A stretch of 64,000 bases of DNA from positions 12,992-76,991 of the forward strand of contig QANZ01054338.1 of the NCBI GenBank assembly GCA_003254925.1, read 5' to 3'. Every line of letters starts with the position of its first letter. Position 1 is the first letter of the stretch. Of this stretch, positions 1-12,265 are shown piece by piece. Position numbers and translations under genes: made by a program. This DNA comes from Chamaecrista fasciculata (lineage: Eukaryota > Streptophyta > Magnoliopsida > Fabales > Fabaceae). Under the pieces are notes generated by a model that searched no databases, was not told the DNA's origin, and was given only the letters and a program-made list of their open reading frames with translations.

Positions 1-293
1 TTGTGGTTGGGTATAGATAAGTTTTAATATGTTGCATATAGATCTTATTTCAGTCCATTTCATCTTATTTTGCCACATCATGATCCTAGTCACTATGCCA
101 CGTCATACTTAACGGCTAAATATGGATGGAATTCACCAAGGGACTAACGGTAGAACCTTTTGAGAAATTATAGGACCAAAATTGCAACAAAAAAAGTTAT
201 GGGTCCAAAATGAAACCTTTGTCATAGTTATGGGACCAAAATTGCAACAAAAAAAGTTATGGGACCAAAATGAAACCTTTGTCATAGTTATGG
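1..293. repeat. Truncated MULE-like MITE fragment with 60-bp tandem duplication
   Basis: No gene is seen. Positions 174-233 and 234-293 are two nearly identical 60-bp units built on GGACCAAAAT and its relatives. The preceding stretch (about 120-173, with ACTAACGGTAGAAC) resembles the interior of the TIR element at 42094-42503. I read this as one arm of a related MITE, cut on its right by the gypsy LTR remnant. Positions 1-115 show nothing recognisable. Confidence 0.5.
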
Positions 294-382
294 GACTAAT
301 CTCTTTCTCAATCTCTCTCAAGTATGGAGATTCTCCTCCTTGAGTCCCTCTCTCTTGAATCCTAGATTCTGGGGTTCTATCA
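294..382 (+). repeat. 5' LTR remnant of the gypsy element
   Basis: This 89-bp stretch matches the right end of the 3' LTR (3773-3857), starting near TCTCTTTCTCAATC and ending in CTATCA. The left part of the LTR is absent and replaced by MITE-like DNA, so the promoter portion of the LTR is probably gone. Confidence 0.75.
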
Positions 383-383
383 T

Positions 384-395
384 TGGTATCAGAGC
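384..395 (+). other. Primer-binding site (initiator tRNA-Met)
   Basis: TGGTATCAGAGC lies one base after the CA end of the 5' LTR. It is complementary to the 3' end of plant initiator tRNA-Met, the usual primer for minus-strand synthesis in copia elements and many chromoviruses. Confidence 0.85.
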
Positions 396-405
396 AGTTC
401 CGATC

Positions 406-3400
406 ATGGCACGCTCACGTTCCAGTGTTCCTGCATCCGATCCTATTAATCCTCTCCCTCCACCACCTGTTGATCCTCCTTCTCAGTCCATTCCTCCACC
501 CACTTCCACAACCAGTCTTGATACTTTGTCAAGGCAGTTAAATGATCTTTCCACTCGCATGATGGCCTATGAATCCTTGGCGGCAGATATGGCAACTTTG
601 AAAGTTCAGAATCAAGGGCCCCAAGTAGGGGAGACTAGTAGCCTACTTACGTTGGTAGGGGGCAACCACCAGTTTTTTTACAGGGCACTCGTGTACCAGA
701 TCCTTTCCGCTGGCAAGAGGAACTTGAAGATGAGGGTGATAGACCATGGGTTTCACGTTCAAGGGTTCCTTTTACGAAGATGGAATTTCCGAAATTTGAT
801 CATGGTGATCCTCGGGGTTGGATTTTGAAGGCTGAGAAGTATTTCCGGTATTATCAAACACCAGAAGAATTAAAAGTCGACGTAGCAGCGATGTATTTGG
901 AGGGTGAAGCGTTATACTTGTTCGCTTGGCTTAATGCAGAACGTCATATTTAGTTTTGGGATGAATTAGTCAAGGCTTTGCAAGAAAATTTCGGGCCGGC
1001 TGAATTTCAAAACCTAGATGAATATTTGTGTGGGGTTCGGCAAGTGGGGAGTATTCAAGAATACCGGCAAGAATTTGCTAGGCATGTATCTCGTGTTCAA
1101 CACTGGCCTGAACATTGTCTTCTTGGGGTTTTTTTGAATGGGTTAAAAGATGATTTGAAGGCAGATGTTAGAATTCAGAAGCCACGTACCGTTTACAAAG
1201 CGTTAAGTTTGGCGGTTGAATATGAAGCCAAGGTCGGACCATCTCGTTCTGGCGGGCGCACAGTTCCGTTTTCCTCTTCTCGCTCATCTTCGCACAGTTC
1301 TGGAGTTTCGAACAATTATGGGGCGTCAAATTGGGATTCTCGTGCTCCAGCGGTTGGGTCGCGTGGTTATGGGTCCAACTCGTACCCTCTTTTGTCAACG
1401 CCGAAGGCCACTGCCACCCAGCCGAGTTCGATGGGTGATTCAGACAGACAGCAGCGGCGCGAAAAGGGGTTGTGCTTTTGTTGTGGTGATCGATTTTTTC
1501 CTGGGCATCGATGCAAACACAAATCCTTGGCGTTAATGGCATTGACGAAAGATGATAATGAACTTGCCGAAGAGGACCCAGAGTCGGGGGAGGCTTTGGA
1601 TGAGCCTTTGGCTGAAATAAGCTTCAATGCTATATTGGGTAAGACTTTGGGCAGCACTATGAAACTTAAAGGAACAGTAATGGGCCATGATGTTTTAATC
1701 TTAGTGGATAGTGGATCCACTCATAACTTTATTTCTGCAGACTTGGTGACCAAATTGGGCCTCCCTACTATTAATATTACATCTTTTGGGGTGCAAATAG
1801 GCAATGGTGATATCATCCACTGTCGTCATCTTTGCAGAAATTTGGAGATTCAACTTCCAGGATTAAATATTCTATAGGATTTTTATCCTTTTAATATTAA
1901 GGGAGCGGATTTGGTACTGGGCATTAAATGGTTGGCCTCTTTAAACACTATTCAGGCTAATTGGAATGACATGTTCTTGATCTTCAAGATTGATGGGAAG
2001 ACTTACAAGTTGCAGGGGGTATCTAAAAATTCAAATTCTGATGTGGCTTTCAATTCCTTGTTGGGTACTGATACATCTTCAGTTCCGATTACAGAATTTT
2101 TGAAATCTGTGCTCTCTACTCATACTGCAGTTTTTGAGGAACCTTCACATTTACCTCCATTTCGTAAATATTTTCACTCAATCAATTTGGTCCCTGGTTC
2201 TTTATCTCCTAATATTCGGCCTTATCGTTCTCCACATGTTCAGAAAAATGAGATTGAAAAGCAAGTGGCTCATCTTCTTCAGTTGGGTTTTATTCGGGAA
2301 AGTACTAGTCCTTTTGCTAGCCCAATTCTGCTTGTTAAGAAGAAAGACTCTTCATGGCGGTTATGTGTGGATTATCGGCGTTTCAATACGATAACAATAC
2401 GAGATAAGTATCCCATCCCTAATATTGATGAGTTAATTGATGAGCTTCATGGTGCTCGTTTCTTTTCGAAGATTGATTTGAGATCGGGTTATCATCAAAT
2501 TCGCATTAAATCTGAAGATATTCCCAAAACAGCTTTTCGCACACATTCGGGCCATTATGAATTTATTGTGATGCCTTTTGGTCTAACCAATGCTTCTGCT
2601 ACATTTCAAGCTGCCATGAATGATGTTTTTCGGCCTTTTTTGCGCAAGTTTGTTTTGGTTTTCTTCGATGATATTCTGGTTTACAGCGCTAATGAAAAGG
2701 ACCATATTGAACATCTTAGCATTGTTTTGGACACATTGCAACGAGAGTCTTATTTTGCTAAACTGATGGCCAAACTGAGGTTTTAAATAGGTGTTTGGAG
2801 GATTTTCTACGCTGTTTTGCTCATGAACAACTTAAGTTTTGGTTCAAGTTTCTTTGTTGGGCTGAGTATTCCTACAATACTAGTTTCCATTCTTCTACGG
2901 GCTCTACTCCCTTCAAGGTTTTATATGGTCGTGATCCACCTACTTTACTACCTTTTGTTCAGGGAGAAACTAATATTTCAGCCTTGGCGGAACAACTCCT
3001 TTAGCGAGATGAACATCTCAAGCTCATTAAGGCTAATTTGAAACGTGCCCAAGACAAAATGAAGAGTCAATCAGATGCAGCCAGAAGGGCCTTAACTTTT
3101 CAGCCTGGAGATTGGGTTTTTCTAAAGATACAGCCTTTTAAACAAAGGTCTTTGCCTCGCACCCGTTTCCAGAAATTATCGGCAAGGTTTTTTGGCCCGT
3201 ACCGGGTTATTCGCCGTGTTGGTTTGGTTGCTTATGAGTTAGAACTGCCATCATCAGCAAAGATACACCCAGTTTTCCATGTTTCACTTCTCAAATAGGC
3301 TACTGGACCTCCTCCTCATACTATACCTACACTTCCTATTTCCGAGGATTTTGAATTTAAGGTATTTCCTTCACGGGTGTTAGATCATCGTTGGATAGGA

Positions 3401-3628
3401 GACCCTCCTTCCGTGCTGGAACTTTTGATTGAATGGTGTGACAAACCCATTGAGGATGCGAGTTGGGAGGAGTACGACTTGGTCGCTGCACAGTTTCCTT
3501 CATTTCGCCTTGAGGACAAGGCTGTCTTTGAAGAGGGGAGTATTGTTAGCAATCCAGTCATTCAAGGACATTTTAACAAGCCTTTAAAGTTTTATTCTAG
3601 AAGAAAGAAAGGAAATATTATTAAATAA
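406..3628 (+). pseudogene. Gypsy gag-pol polyprotein, internally deleted
   Basis: Translation starts at ATG 406 (MARSRSS). Gag extends to about 1540 with a CCHC-like zinc knuckle near 1471-1520, but its frame breaks between about 660 and 980. The protease active site (LVDSGSTHNFI) is near 1703-1735. An in-frame stop lies at 1876. RT fills about 2200-2770, with FFDDILVY near 2665 in the catalytic position. At about 2766 the sequence jumps from RT directly to the C-terminal integrase segment beginning TDGQTEV. More stops lie at 3002 and 3296. The GPY-like segment spans about 3100-3290, and a chromodomain (ending ...ASWEEYDLV) spans about 3370-3520. RNase H and the integrase catalytic core are absent. 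The product would be non-functional. Similarity to chromoviruses is clear; clade assignment is inference. Confidence 0.85.
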
Positions 3629-3638
3629 GTATTTTATG

Positions 3639-3857
3639 TTGTAATATTCTGATGACAGTTATTATTGTTATTAGTTATTATCATGACAGGGGTAGTTTTA
3701 TTAGGGTGGTTATAGCAAACTATATATGTTGTATTGAAGGGCATTGACAGGTATGCATATTCAGAATTATTCAGACTTATCTCTTTCTCAATCACTCTAT
3801 AGAGATTCTCCTCCTTGAGTCCCTCTCTCTTGAATCCTAGATTCTGGGGTTCTATCA
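3639..3857 (+). repeat. 3' LTR of the gypsy element
   Basis: This runs from about TGTTGTAATATTC to ...TTCTATCA, preceded by a purine-rich tract (AGAAGAAAGAAAGGAAA, 3601-3617). The right end is fixed by the match to 382. The left end is less certain because the 5' copy is truncated. Confidence 0.65.
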
Positions 3858-4116
3858 CTCTACTACCTTGAATCTCCTTACTCCTTAGTATTACCCCACC
3901 CCTATTGAATATCCAATGATGTGTGTTGGCTAGGCTCGGTTTCCATAGAGAAAGACTTATTAACTTCGTTCTCATAAAGATTACTTAATTTAGACCTAAA
4001 AAAATTACATAAACTTTTTATGAACAAAATAACAAAAATTGATGTAAAATCTAATGAGAATATATACGCACTCATTTATATATATATATATATATATATT
4101 AAAACCAAATAAACAA

Positions 4117-4707
4117 ATATATATCAGATTTCTTCCGATCATCTTCAACAATCGCTAATCGTACACACATTATCAATTAAATAAGGTTTTTTTTTTGCTA
4201 AACACACATTATCATTATAAAAAAATAGAAACGACACTATCAAGAGCACAAAAAACAAAAAAAACAAAAACAAAAACAAAATCATTTTCATCTATATATC
4301 AGATTTCTTCAGATCATCTTCAACAATCGCTAATCGTACACACATTATCAATTAAATAAGGTTTCTTCATATCATTTTCATCAATCACTAAACGCACATT
4401 ATCAATTAAATAAGGTTTCTTTGCTAAACACACATTATCATTTTAAAAAAATAGAAACGACACTATCAAGAGCACAAAAAACAAAAAAAACAAAAACAAA
4501 AACAAAATCATTTTCATCTATATATCAGATTTCTTCAGATCATCTTCAACAATCGCTAATCGTACACACATTATCAATTAAATAAGGTTTCTTCATATCA
4601 TTTTCATCAATCACTAAACGCACATTATCAATTAAATAAGGTTTCTTTGCTAAACACACATTATCATTTTAAAAAAATAGAAACGACACTATCAAGAGCA
4701 CAAAAAA
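4117..4707. repeat. Tandem repeat, 226-bp period, upstream of the oxygenase gene
   Basis: The motif ATATCAGATTTCTTC recurs at about 4121, 4296 and 4522. The last two units are 226 bp apart and nearly identical. The first unit is about 51 bp shorter because it lacks one internal sub-block (TTCATATCATTTTCATC...). The array also contains A-rich (CAAAAA)n tracts and ends at the undetermined base 4708, beside a TA microsatellite. It occupies the region just upstream of the gene at 4859. Confidence 0.8.
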
Positions 4708-4858
4708 NTGTGTATATATATATATATATATATTAGTTTTTGCAGTACAAATTATAAGTGGGGTTTGCAAACATACATGCATTGCAGATAGCAAAATAAG
4801 CTTAACTAGAGATAAAGAAGAAGAAGGAGAAGAACAAGAAAGATAAGTATTGTTGGAG

Positions 4859-7800
4859 ATGGCAGCAAATTTGAGTCTTCCTATCATAGACCTGTCCTCA
4901 CCTGATCGTTTCTCCACAGCCAAAAAGATTCGCCAGGTTTTTAACTCATTGCCTCTCTTTAATTTTCATCGCCTTCTACATGGGATATCGATTGTGTATG
5001 TTTTAATTTTTTTTTTTTACAATTTTAAGCTTTAATTATGTATATATAATTAGTCAAAAATATATATTTAGTTCTCTAGTTTTATATTAATTTTTTATTT
5101 TATTTTTAATTTTTTTTATTATCAAATTCATCCTTAAAATTTTATATTTTGTTCAATCTGATCTTTTATCTTAATCCTATCTAATAAATCAACATCAAAC
5201 TTTAATACGTGATTTTCAATCTGAGTTTGTATTTTTAATAATTTTGTATTATATGTCTAACTTTATAAACAAAATTCAAAATTAATAATGTAAAATTTAA
5301 AGACTAAAATAATACTTTTGCCTATATAACTATTTAAAAACGTTTTAGCTAATTTTTTTAGTGAATGAACAAATAAAAAATTAATTCACTATAGTAATTA
5401 AAAAATTATAATTTTAGTTATTATTTATGATTTATTTCTTAATTCTCAAAATGTAATTATGATCTTTACACTAATTAATTTAAATTAATTACTTATTAAA
5501 AATATTTTACGCCTATATCACAAAACAGAAGAATTTGACAAGTTTTAACTTAATTTTAGGCATGCGAGGAGTATAGTTGCTTCTATGTAGTGAACCATGG
5601 TATGGAGAAAGAGTGGATTCAGCAACTTTTTGAAGAGTCTAAGAACTTCTTCACACTTCCTCTTGAAGAAAAAATGAAATGTTCTCGTATTCTCAATGGA
5701 CAGACAGGGTATACTCCTTTTTTAGCTGAGAGACTAGACCCAACTTTACGACACAAAGGTAATTAATTAATTAAATTCACTTTTCATTTTTAATATATGC
5801 CCTTCACTAATCAGTAATCACAGTGTTTTTTTTAATCATAATCAGGTGATCCAAAAGAGTTTTTCGTTATTGGTCCTTCAGATGATGTTGTCACTGTCAG
5901 TCCAAACATATGGCCTTCAGAAGGTGTAATATTATATATAATCTGTTCATGATAACATGCCCATGTTAATTAAACATTTTGATTTCAATTTCCATGAGAT
6001 TTCTTTTATATATGTTTTTTTTTCTTGAATGATGACCTTCCAGAAGTGCTTCCAAATTGGAGACCTAACATGGAAACCATTTGTCAGAAACTCTAGTAAG
6101 TCTCATTTTTTTTTTTGGCCTGATTAGTAAGTGTATATATTGATTGAAGGCCAAATACTCATTTTGGTCCTCAAACTATGGAGTAAGTTTCATTTTGGTC
6201 CTATAACTAGTTTTTGTTCTGATTTGGTCACCAAAATATGATTTCATATAGTTTTTACTATTATTTCTAACCTAGACAGTTGAGATTGATCATTTGTTTC
6301 TTATATTTGTCATAATAAGTGAGTTGATTTTTATCTTCAATTTGTGATTAAGAATGAAAATTCTTCTTTTATCCTTGTTAATTCACTTATTAAGACATAC
6401 ATGAGAGATAAATAATCTATCTCAACTGTTCAGGTTATAAATAACAGTAAAAACCCGACGAAATCACATTTTGAGGGACCAAAACAGAACAAATGTAAAA
6501 GTTTGAGAACCAAAATGAAGCAAAAAATAGTTTTAGGACCAAAATAAAATTTTAACATTGCTTGTATCTTAATTGTGTCAGCAATAATAAAATAGCAAAT
6601 TCATTTTTTTCCTATTCAAATCTAATTAATGTTTGATTTTAATTTGAATACATTCGTTTCTAATTTCTGTCAGTGATGCTGGACAAAAAGTGCTATCTTT
6701 ACTGGCATTGTCCATGAATTTGGATGAAGATTCCTATAACAGGATTGAGGCAATTAGCAAACCAATACCTTTTCTTCGCCTTTTGCGCTATCCAGGTTTA
6801 ATTCATTAATGTCTTATTTCACTTTCATCATTATCATCGATAAGGAAGAGGGATAATAGAGTATATATATGTGTTAATTAAATTTGATGTGAGTCTTATA
6901 TATTGATAATTTGATAACCAATTGTGTCAGGTAATATGACTAAAGATGAGATATATGGTTCCTTTCCTCATTCAGATCCTTCCACTATATCTCTTGTAGT
7001 AACTGATGGTACTCCAGGACTTCAGGTTCTTTAATTCTTTCAATACTTATCTATTATACATAATATTATATGTTATTAGTTATTGTATCAAACACTTATT
7101 AGTTATTTTTAAATTTGATAACCAATTGTATATTGAAAGGTTTTAATGTAAGATTTCGTACTTACACAGATTTGCAGGGACAAGTTTAAGGAACCACATG
7201 TGTATGAGGATGTGCCTCACGTAGAGGGGTGAGTGAGTCCATACAATAAACAAGAAATTGTAATTAATTAGGTGGGAAATTAATAATTACTTAATAATAT
7301 TTCAAATAAATGGAATGCTTTTAAATTTGCAGGGCCTTTTATGTAAATATTGGAGACATGCTGGAGAGGATGACGAATCGTGTGTACCAGTAATTCACTA
7401 ATTCCCATCAACTATTTATAGATCAAGCTGTTCAAAACTGTTAATTGTTGAAGTTAAACATTTTTGGATTTAATTACTGTTTAACTACTATGACTAATTA
7501 TGGCCTCTGTTTTGTGTTTTCATAGGGCAACACTGCACAGGGTTGTGCCACCAGTTAAAGAACGCTATTCTGTAATTACCAAAACTTCCTTAATTACTTT
7601 GCTTTATCTTGCTATTAATTACTGTTGCATTATTCATCCAACTCATTATTAATTAGTGGCAAAGAGCACTTTACGGTGTGTAGTGTGCAAAGTAATTTTA
7701 ATCATGTTTGTTTAGTTGGAGTATTACTTTGAAACAACACAAATCAACCCATATTCACCAACTCATCTTTACATCTATTTCATGTTATGGCATTTGTTTA

Positions 7801-7930
7801 ATATAAATAAAGTTTATTATTAACAATGTGACAAATAAATTTTCAGGCGGTATACTTTTTAGAACCACATCCTGAGTATTTGGTGGAATGCATGGAAAGT
7901 TTTTGCAGTGAAGAAGCTCCACCCAGGTAA
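4859..7930 (+). CDS. 2-oxoglutarate/Fe(II)-dependent dioxygenase, last exon missing
   Basis: Ten exons with GT-AG borders and consistent phase: 4859-4936, 5560-5758, 5846-5923, 6044-6095, 6674-6795, 6931-7025, 7170-7228, 7333-7389, 7526-7571, 7847-7926 (866 bp, about 288 residues). The N-terminal DIOX_N part starts MAANLSLPIIDLSSPDRFS. The Fe-binding facial triad is visible as H190-S-D192 and H251 (TLHRVV), and the 2-oxoglutarate-binding R-x-S as R260-Y-S262. It resembles plant cytosolic DOXC-type oxygenases of the Arabidopsis At3g46490 kind; the substrate is unknown. Relatives have about 40 more residues encoded by a last exon, not found here. Exon 10 ends at a normal donor, and read-through meets TAA at once (7928-7930). 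A copia element begins at 8088. The core fold could survive, but loss of the C-terminal helix makes this probably a pseudogene. Confidence 0.85.
6147..6560. repeat. MULE-like MITE in intron 4 of the oxygenase gene
   Basis: The left arm has GGCCAAATACTCATTTTGGTCC, and the right arm carries the inverted form (AGGACCAAAATAAAATTTT). Inside are further inverted blocks based on GACCAAAA. I found no convincing target-site duplication, so the borders are approximate. The same interior words (CATAATAAGTGAGTTG) occur near 15008-15040. Confidence 0.5.
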
Positions 7931-8087
7931 TTATTTAAATGTTGGTTTAGGTGTAGAATATTAAACACAATTACATATATATAAATGAATGAAATAATTA
8001 TATATATTAACGGGGATTAAGTTTAGCATAAAGAATTAGTCTTTCATATTATGATGAATCCATATTTAAATTACCGCGGTTAGAAAT

Positions 8088-8501
8088 TGTTAGGATTCAG
8101 AGTATCTCCCAACAAACATTCACAGATCTAAACAAGTATGATAATGCGGAATAAAGAGAATAATATAGGAACACAAGACAATTTACCCTGGTTCGGTCAG
8201 TGTGACCTACATCCAGCCAAGAACAAAGGATTTCACTATATGGAATGTGGGAATACAATAACCTGATGAACTAGTCTACCTCTCAAGTCATCCTTCTACC
8301 ATTAGCTACTAGTCTATTTATAGGCATCCCAAACCCTAGATACACAAGGATTACTTAACCTAAGCCCAATAGGCCCAAGTTCCTAATTCCTTAGTCACCA
8401 AGGATTCTATCCCAAAATATATGGTAACTAATTAAAATACAAGTCACTCAAAGATTATATAAGATATCCCAAATCTTAACAACTAAGACTAAATCTTTAC
8501 A
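8088..8501 (-). repeat. 3' LTR of the Tork-like element
   Basis: 414 bp. On the minus strand it starts TGTAAAGATTTAG and ends CCTAACA. It is 98-99% identical to the partner at 14170-14583. Confidence 0.93.
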
Positions 8502-8579
8502 AATCTTCCCCTTGACTTGAATTCCCTTCTTAAATACGGTTGCCTCCTTGCCTTGCCGCTCGCCCCCGAGCATCTGGTA

Positions 8580-11500
8580 TCACCTAGTACTGCCTACGCC
8601 AATCAAGTCCTGACAATGTCTGAACTTGGTCACCGGGATCGCCTTGGTCATCATATCTGCTGGATTTTCATGTGTAGATACCTTCTTCACACTAACAACC
8701 CCCTGTGATACGATGTCTCGAACAAAGTGATGTCTGACGTCTATATGCTTCGTCCTTTCATGGTACATCTGGTTCTTCGTAAGGTGAATGGCACTCTGAC
8801 TATCACAGTACACTGATGTACTGTCCTGAGTCAAACCAAGATCGCCCACTAAACCCCGTAGCCATATCGCCTCCTTCACAGCCTCTGTGATTGCCATGTA
8901 CTCCGCCTCCGTAGTTGACAATGCAACAACATGCTGCAAGGTCGCCTTCCAGCTAATACAACTCCCACAGAATGTGAAGACATATCCCGTCAACGATCGC
9001 CTTTTATCCAGATCCCCTGCGTAGTCTGAATCCACATAGCCAACTACTGATCGCCTTGAAGGCGATTGCTCCAAGCTAGCTCTGTCGAAGGTCAGTCCAA
9101 CCTCCGTCGTACCCTTCAGATACCTCAACAACCATTTCACTGCTCGCCAATGCTCTTCCCCTGGGTTCGCCATATACCTGCTCACTACACTGACTGCATG
9201 TGAAATATCTGGGCGAGTGCAAACCATGGCGTACATAACACTGCCCACAGCATTTGAGTATGGAACCTTTGACATCTGCTCCTTCTCCTCTGCTGTCTTC
9301 GGCGAAAGATCCGATGATAGCCTGAAATGAGAGGCAAATGGGACAGAGACAGGCTTGGCGGTCGCCATGTTGAACCTGTGTAACACCTTTTCAATATATG
9401 ACCGCTGTGAGAGCACTGTCTTCCCAACACGTCTATCACGTGTTATTTCCATCCCGAGTATCTTCCTAGCCCCTCCAAGATCCTTCATATCAAACTCCTT
9501 GTCGAGCTGCTTCTTTAACTTGTTGACAGCCGACATGCTCTTAGCAGCAATAAGCATGTCATCAACATACAACAACAAATAAACCGAATCCTCGTCAAGC
9601 TTTCCATGATACACACAACTATCATAGGCGCTCCTCGTGAAGCCATTATGAACCATGAATGCATCAAACCGCTTGTACCATTGCCTGGGCGACTGCTTCA
9701 GTCCATACAATGATTTCTTCAGTAAACAAACTTGGTCCTCCTTACCGGGTACTACAAAACCCTCTGGTTGACTCATGTAGATTTCCTCCTCCAACTCGCC
9801 ATGCAAGAAAGCCGTTTTCACGTCTAATTGCTCCAGCTCATAGTTCAGAAGAGTAACCAAGGCAAGCAATGCCCTGATGGAACTATGCTTCACCACAGGA
9901 GAGAACACCTCGTTGTAATCGATCCCTTCCCTCTGTGTAAAACCCTTTGCCACCAGCCTTGCCTTAAATCTAGGCGGTTCAACCCCTGGATTTCCTTCCT
10001 TTTTCTTAAAGACCCACTTGCAACCTACTAACTTCTTCCCCTTTGGCAATGGGGCTAACGCCCACGTCTGATTCTTGTAAAGAGATTCAATCTCTTCCCC
10101 CATAGCACCGATCCACTCATCTACTTCTGAACCTGAAATAGCCTCATTGAAGCTACTTGGCTCATCTACATCGATTATCTCTGCAACTGATAAGGCGAAC
10201 TCCACCAGATTGGCATACCCTACAAGGTTGCCATCAACAACGTTCGCATATCTCTGTGGCAGCTTAGACTGTCTCCTCTGCCTCCCTGCTGCAATGCTAT
10301 AGCCTTGTTGCTGTTCCTGTGCCTCTGAGACCTCAGTGTTATGAGAAAGATCTCGCACCTGCTCCTCTTCAGTGGTACTGGGCTGGGCGGTCGGAGCGTT
10401 ATCAAGTACTAGCTCCATTTGGTTCCCCACACCGTGATCTATCTTGGCTATCGTCTTTTCCTCTTGCTTGTCCAACGAAGCAAACTCATTGAAAGTTACA
10501 TCCCTGCTGATCATTAGCCCTGGAGACTTAGGATCTATGCACCACAACCTGTATCCTTTAACTCCAGCCTCATATCCTAGAAATATGCATTTTCTTGCCC
10601 TCGGCTCAAGCTTGCCATCCTTCACATGAGCATATGCAGGGCACCCAAACACTCTCAAGTGTTTGTAACCAGCAGGCGAACCGGACCATACCTCAAGAGG
10701 AGTTTTGTTCCCGATTGCTATGGATGGCGATCTATTAACCAAATAACACGCAGTACAGATTGCCTCAGCCCAAAAGTCCTTGCTCACACTAGCATGTGAG
10801 AGCATGCTCCGTGCTCTGTCACAGAGCGTCCTGTTCATTCGTTCTGCAACCCCATTCTGTTGTGGCGTTCCTGTGCATGTGCGGTGTCTCACAATGCCTT
10901 CCTTGCTACAGAACTCATTGAACTCCTTGTTGCAGTACTCCAACCCATTATCAGTCCTAAGGCACTTCACTTTCCTCTCGGTTTGCTTCTCAACCATTGC
11001 CTTCCACTTGATAAATGTTGGAAACGCCTCGTCCTTCGACTTAAGTATGTACACCCATACCATTCTGGAATAATCATCAATCAGTGTCATGTAAAACCGG
11101 CCGCCGCTCTTAGAAAGAACCCTGTTGGGACCCCATAGGTCGGAATGGATGTAATCCAACCTATCCTTGGTCGTGTGCACTCCCTCCTTGCTGAACTTTA
11201 CTCTCGTCTGCTTTCCAAACACACAGTGTTCACAGAATTTCAAGGGATGCCCCTTGTACCCATCCAGTAAGTTATGCTTCTTTAGAAGTGTCAGTCCCTT
11301 GTCACTCATGTGACCGAGCCTCAAATGCCATAACTGACTCTGATTATGATCTCGCCTTGAGGTGCATGTCTCGCCACTGTCCGAGGTGCTATCCTCACTT
11401 GCTCCAGAATCATCACTCGCCTCAGTGTTCGCTGAGGCAACAGCCGCCTCACCCATAATCACAGTCCCCTGAAGATAATATAGTCGGGCGCTCAGCTTCC

Positions 11501-12265
11501 CCTTCATCAGTGTCATCGAGCCCTTTCCAACTTTAAGAGTTCCACCTTCGGCGTGGACCTTGTAACCTTGATCATCTAAGGTTGATAAGGAAATGAGATT
11601 TCTCTTCATCTGAGGAACATGCCAACACTCCATACTTCTCACGACCCCGTCGAACATCTTGATTCTGATGTGACCGATCCCCTCTATCGCCAACGAAATA
11701 TTATTTCCGAGATAGACCGTTCCACGCATCTGGTTATACGAAGAAAACCATCTCCTGTGTGGACTCATGTGAAACGTCGCACCACTATCAAGAATCCAAG
11801 AGTTTGGTCCATGTTGTACACCCACAGACCACACCTCTCCCATACATTCGCCATTGTCAGAAGTACCACAAGTATCAACAACATTCGCTGAATTTTCTTC
11901 ATGCGACTTCCCCTTCTTCCCTTTCAACTTTGGACAATCCTTCTTAAAGTGACCCTGCTCACCGCACTTGAAGCAACTTGCTTTCTTCGCCTTTGACTTA
12001 GACTTTGACCTCGATCGCCCTTTGGACTTACGTGAGTCCTTCCCCTGTGCTCTTCCCCTTGTCACCAATCCCTCGCCCTCTGCTCGATCGCCTGGAAGGT
12101 GCTTCTTCAACTCCTTTGACTTTAACGCACTGCTAATGTCATCCAGTGATATATTGTCCCTCCCATACAGCATCGAATCCACAAAGGTCTCGTATGACGG
12201 CGGCAAAGAACATAACACAATAAGGGCCTGATCCTCGTCATCAATCTTTACCTCTACATTCTTCA
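8580..12265 (-). CDS. Copia Gag (C-terminal part)-Pol polyprotein
   Basis: One open frame of more than 1,220 codons runs from the sequence gap to a stop at 8580. In order: C-terminal Gag ([14 protein letters not shown]), a zinc knuckle [14 protein letters not shown] (about residue 82 of the portion starting at 12218), protease [11 protein letters not shown] (about residue 141), integrase HHCC and DDE core ([23 protein letters not shown]), RT with [14 protein letters not shown] and the catalytic YVDD at 9559-9570, and RNase H (DSDYAGD, EAEYMA) ending in an ADMMTK tail. All catalytic residues I looked for are present and there is no internal stop, so the element may have been active recently. 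The frame stays open at 12265 and continues into undetermined bases, so the start cannot be placed. The Tork assignment rests on Tnt1-like gag and zinc-finger features. Confidence 0.93.

Larger units (their letters stand above)
294..3857 (+). mobile_element. Decayed Ty3/gypsy chromovirus (Reina-like)
   Basis: The order is LTR remnant, tRNA-Met primer-binding site, gag, protease, reverse transcriptase (RT), C-terminal integrase, chromodomain, 3' LTR. The right ends of both LTRs match (CTTGAGTCCC through TCTATCA at 338-382 and 3815-3857). The 5' LTR is cut to about 89 bp, and its upstream sequence is foreign. The body is only about 3.2 kb because RNase H and the integrase core are missing. Short LTRs, the DSGSTHNFI protease and a C-terminal chromodomain suggest the Reina clade. 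It cannot move by itself. Confidence 0.85.

Noticed and set aside
384..395. tRNA-like match (also 14156, 27949, 54573)
   Set aside because: Only 12-14 bases complementary to the tRNA 3' end; primer-binding sites, not tRNA genes.
4117..4707. CRISPR-like spaced repeats
   Set aside because: Plant nuclear DNA; head-to-tail 226-bp tandem units without unique spacers.
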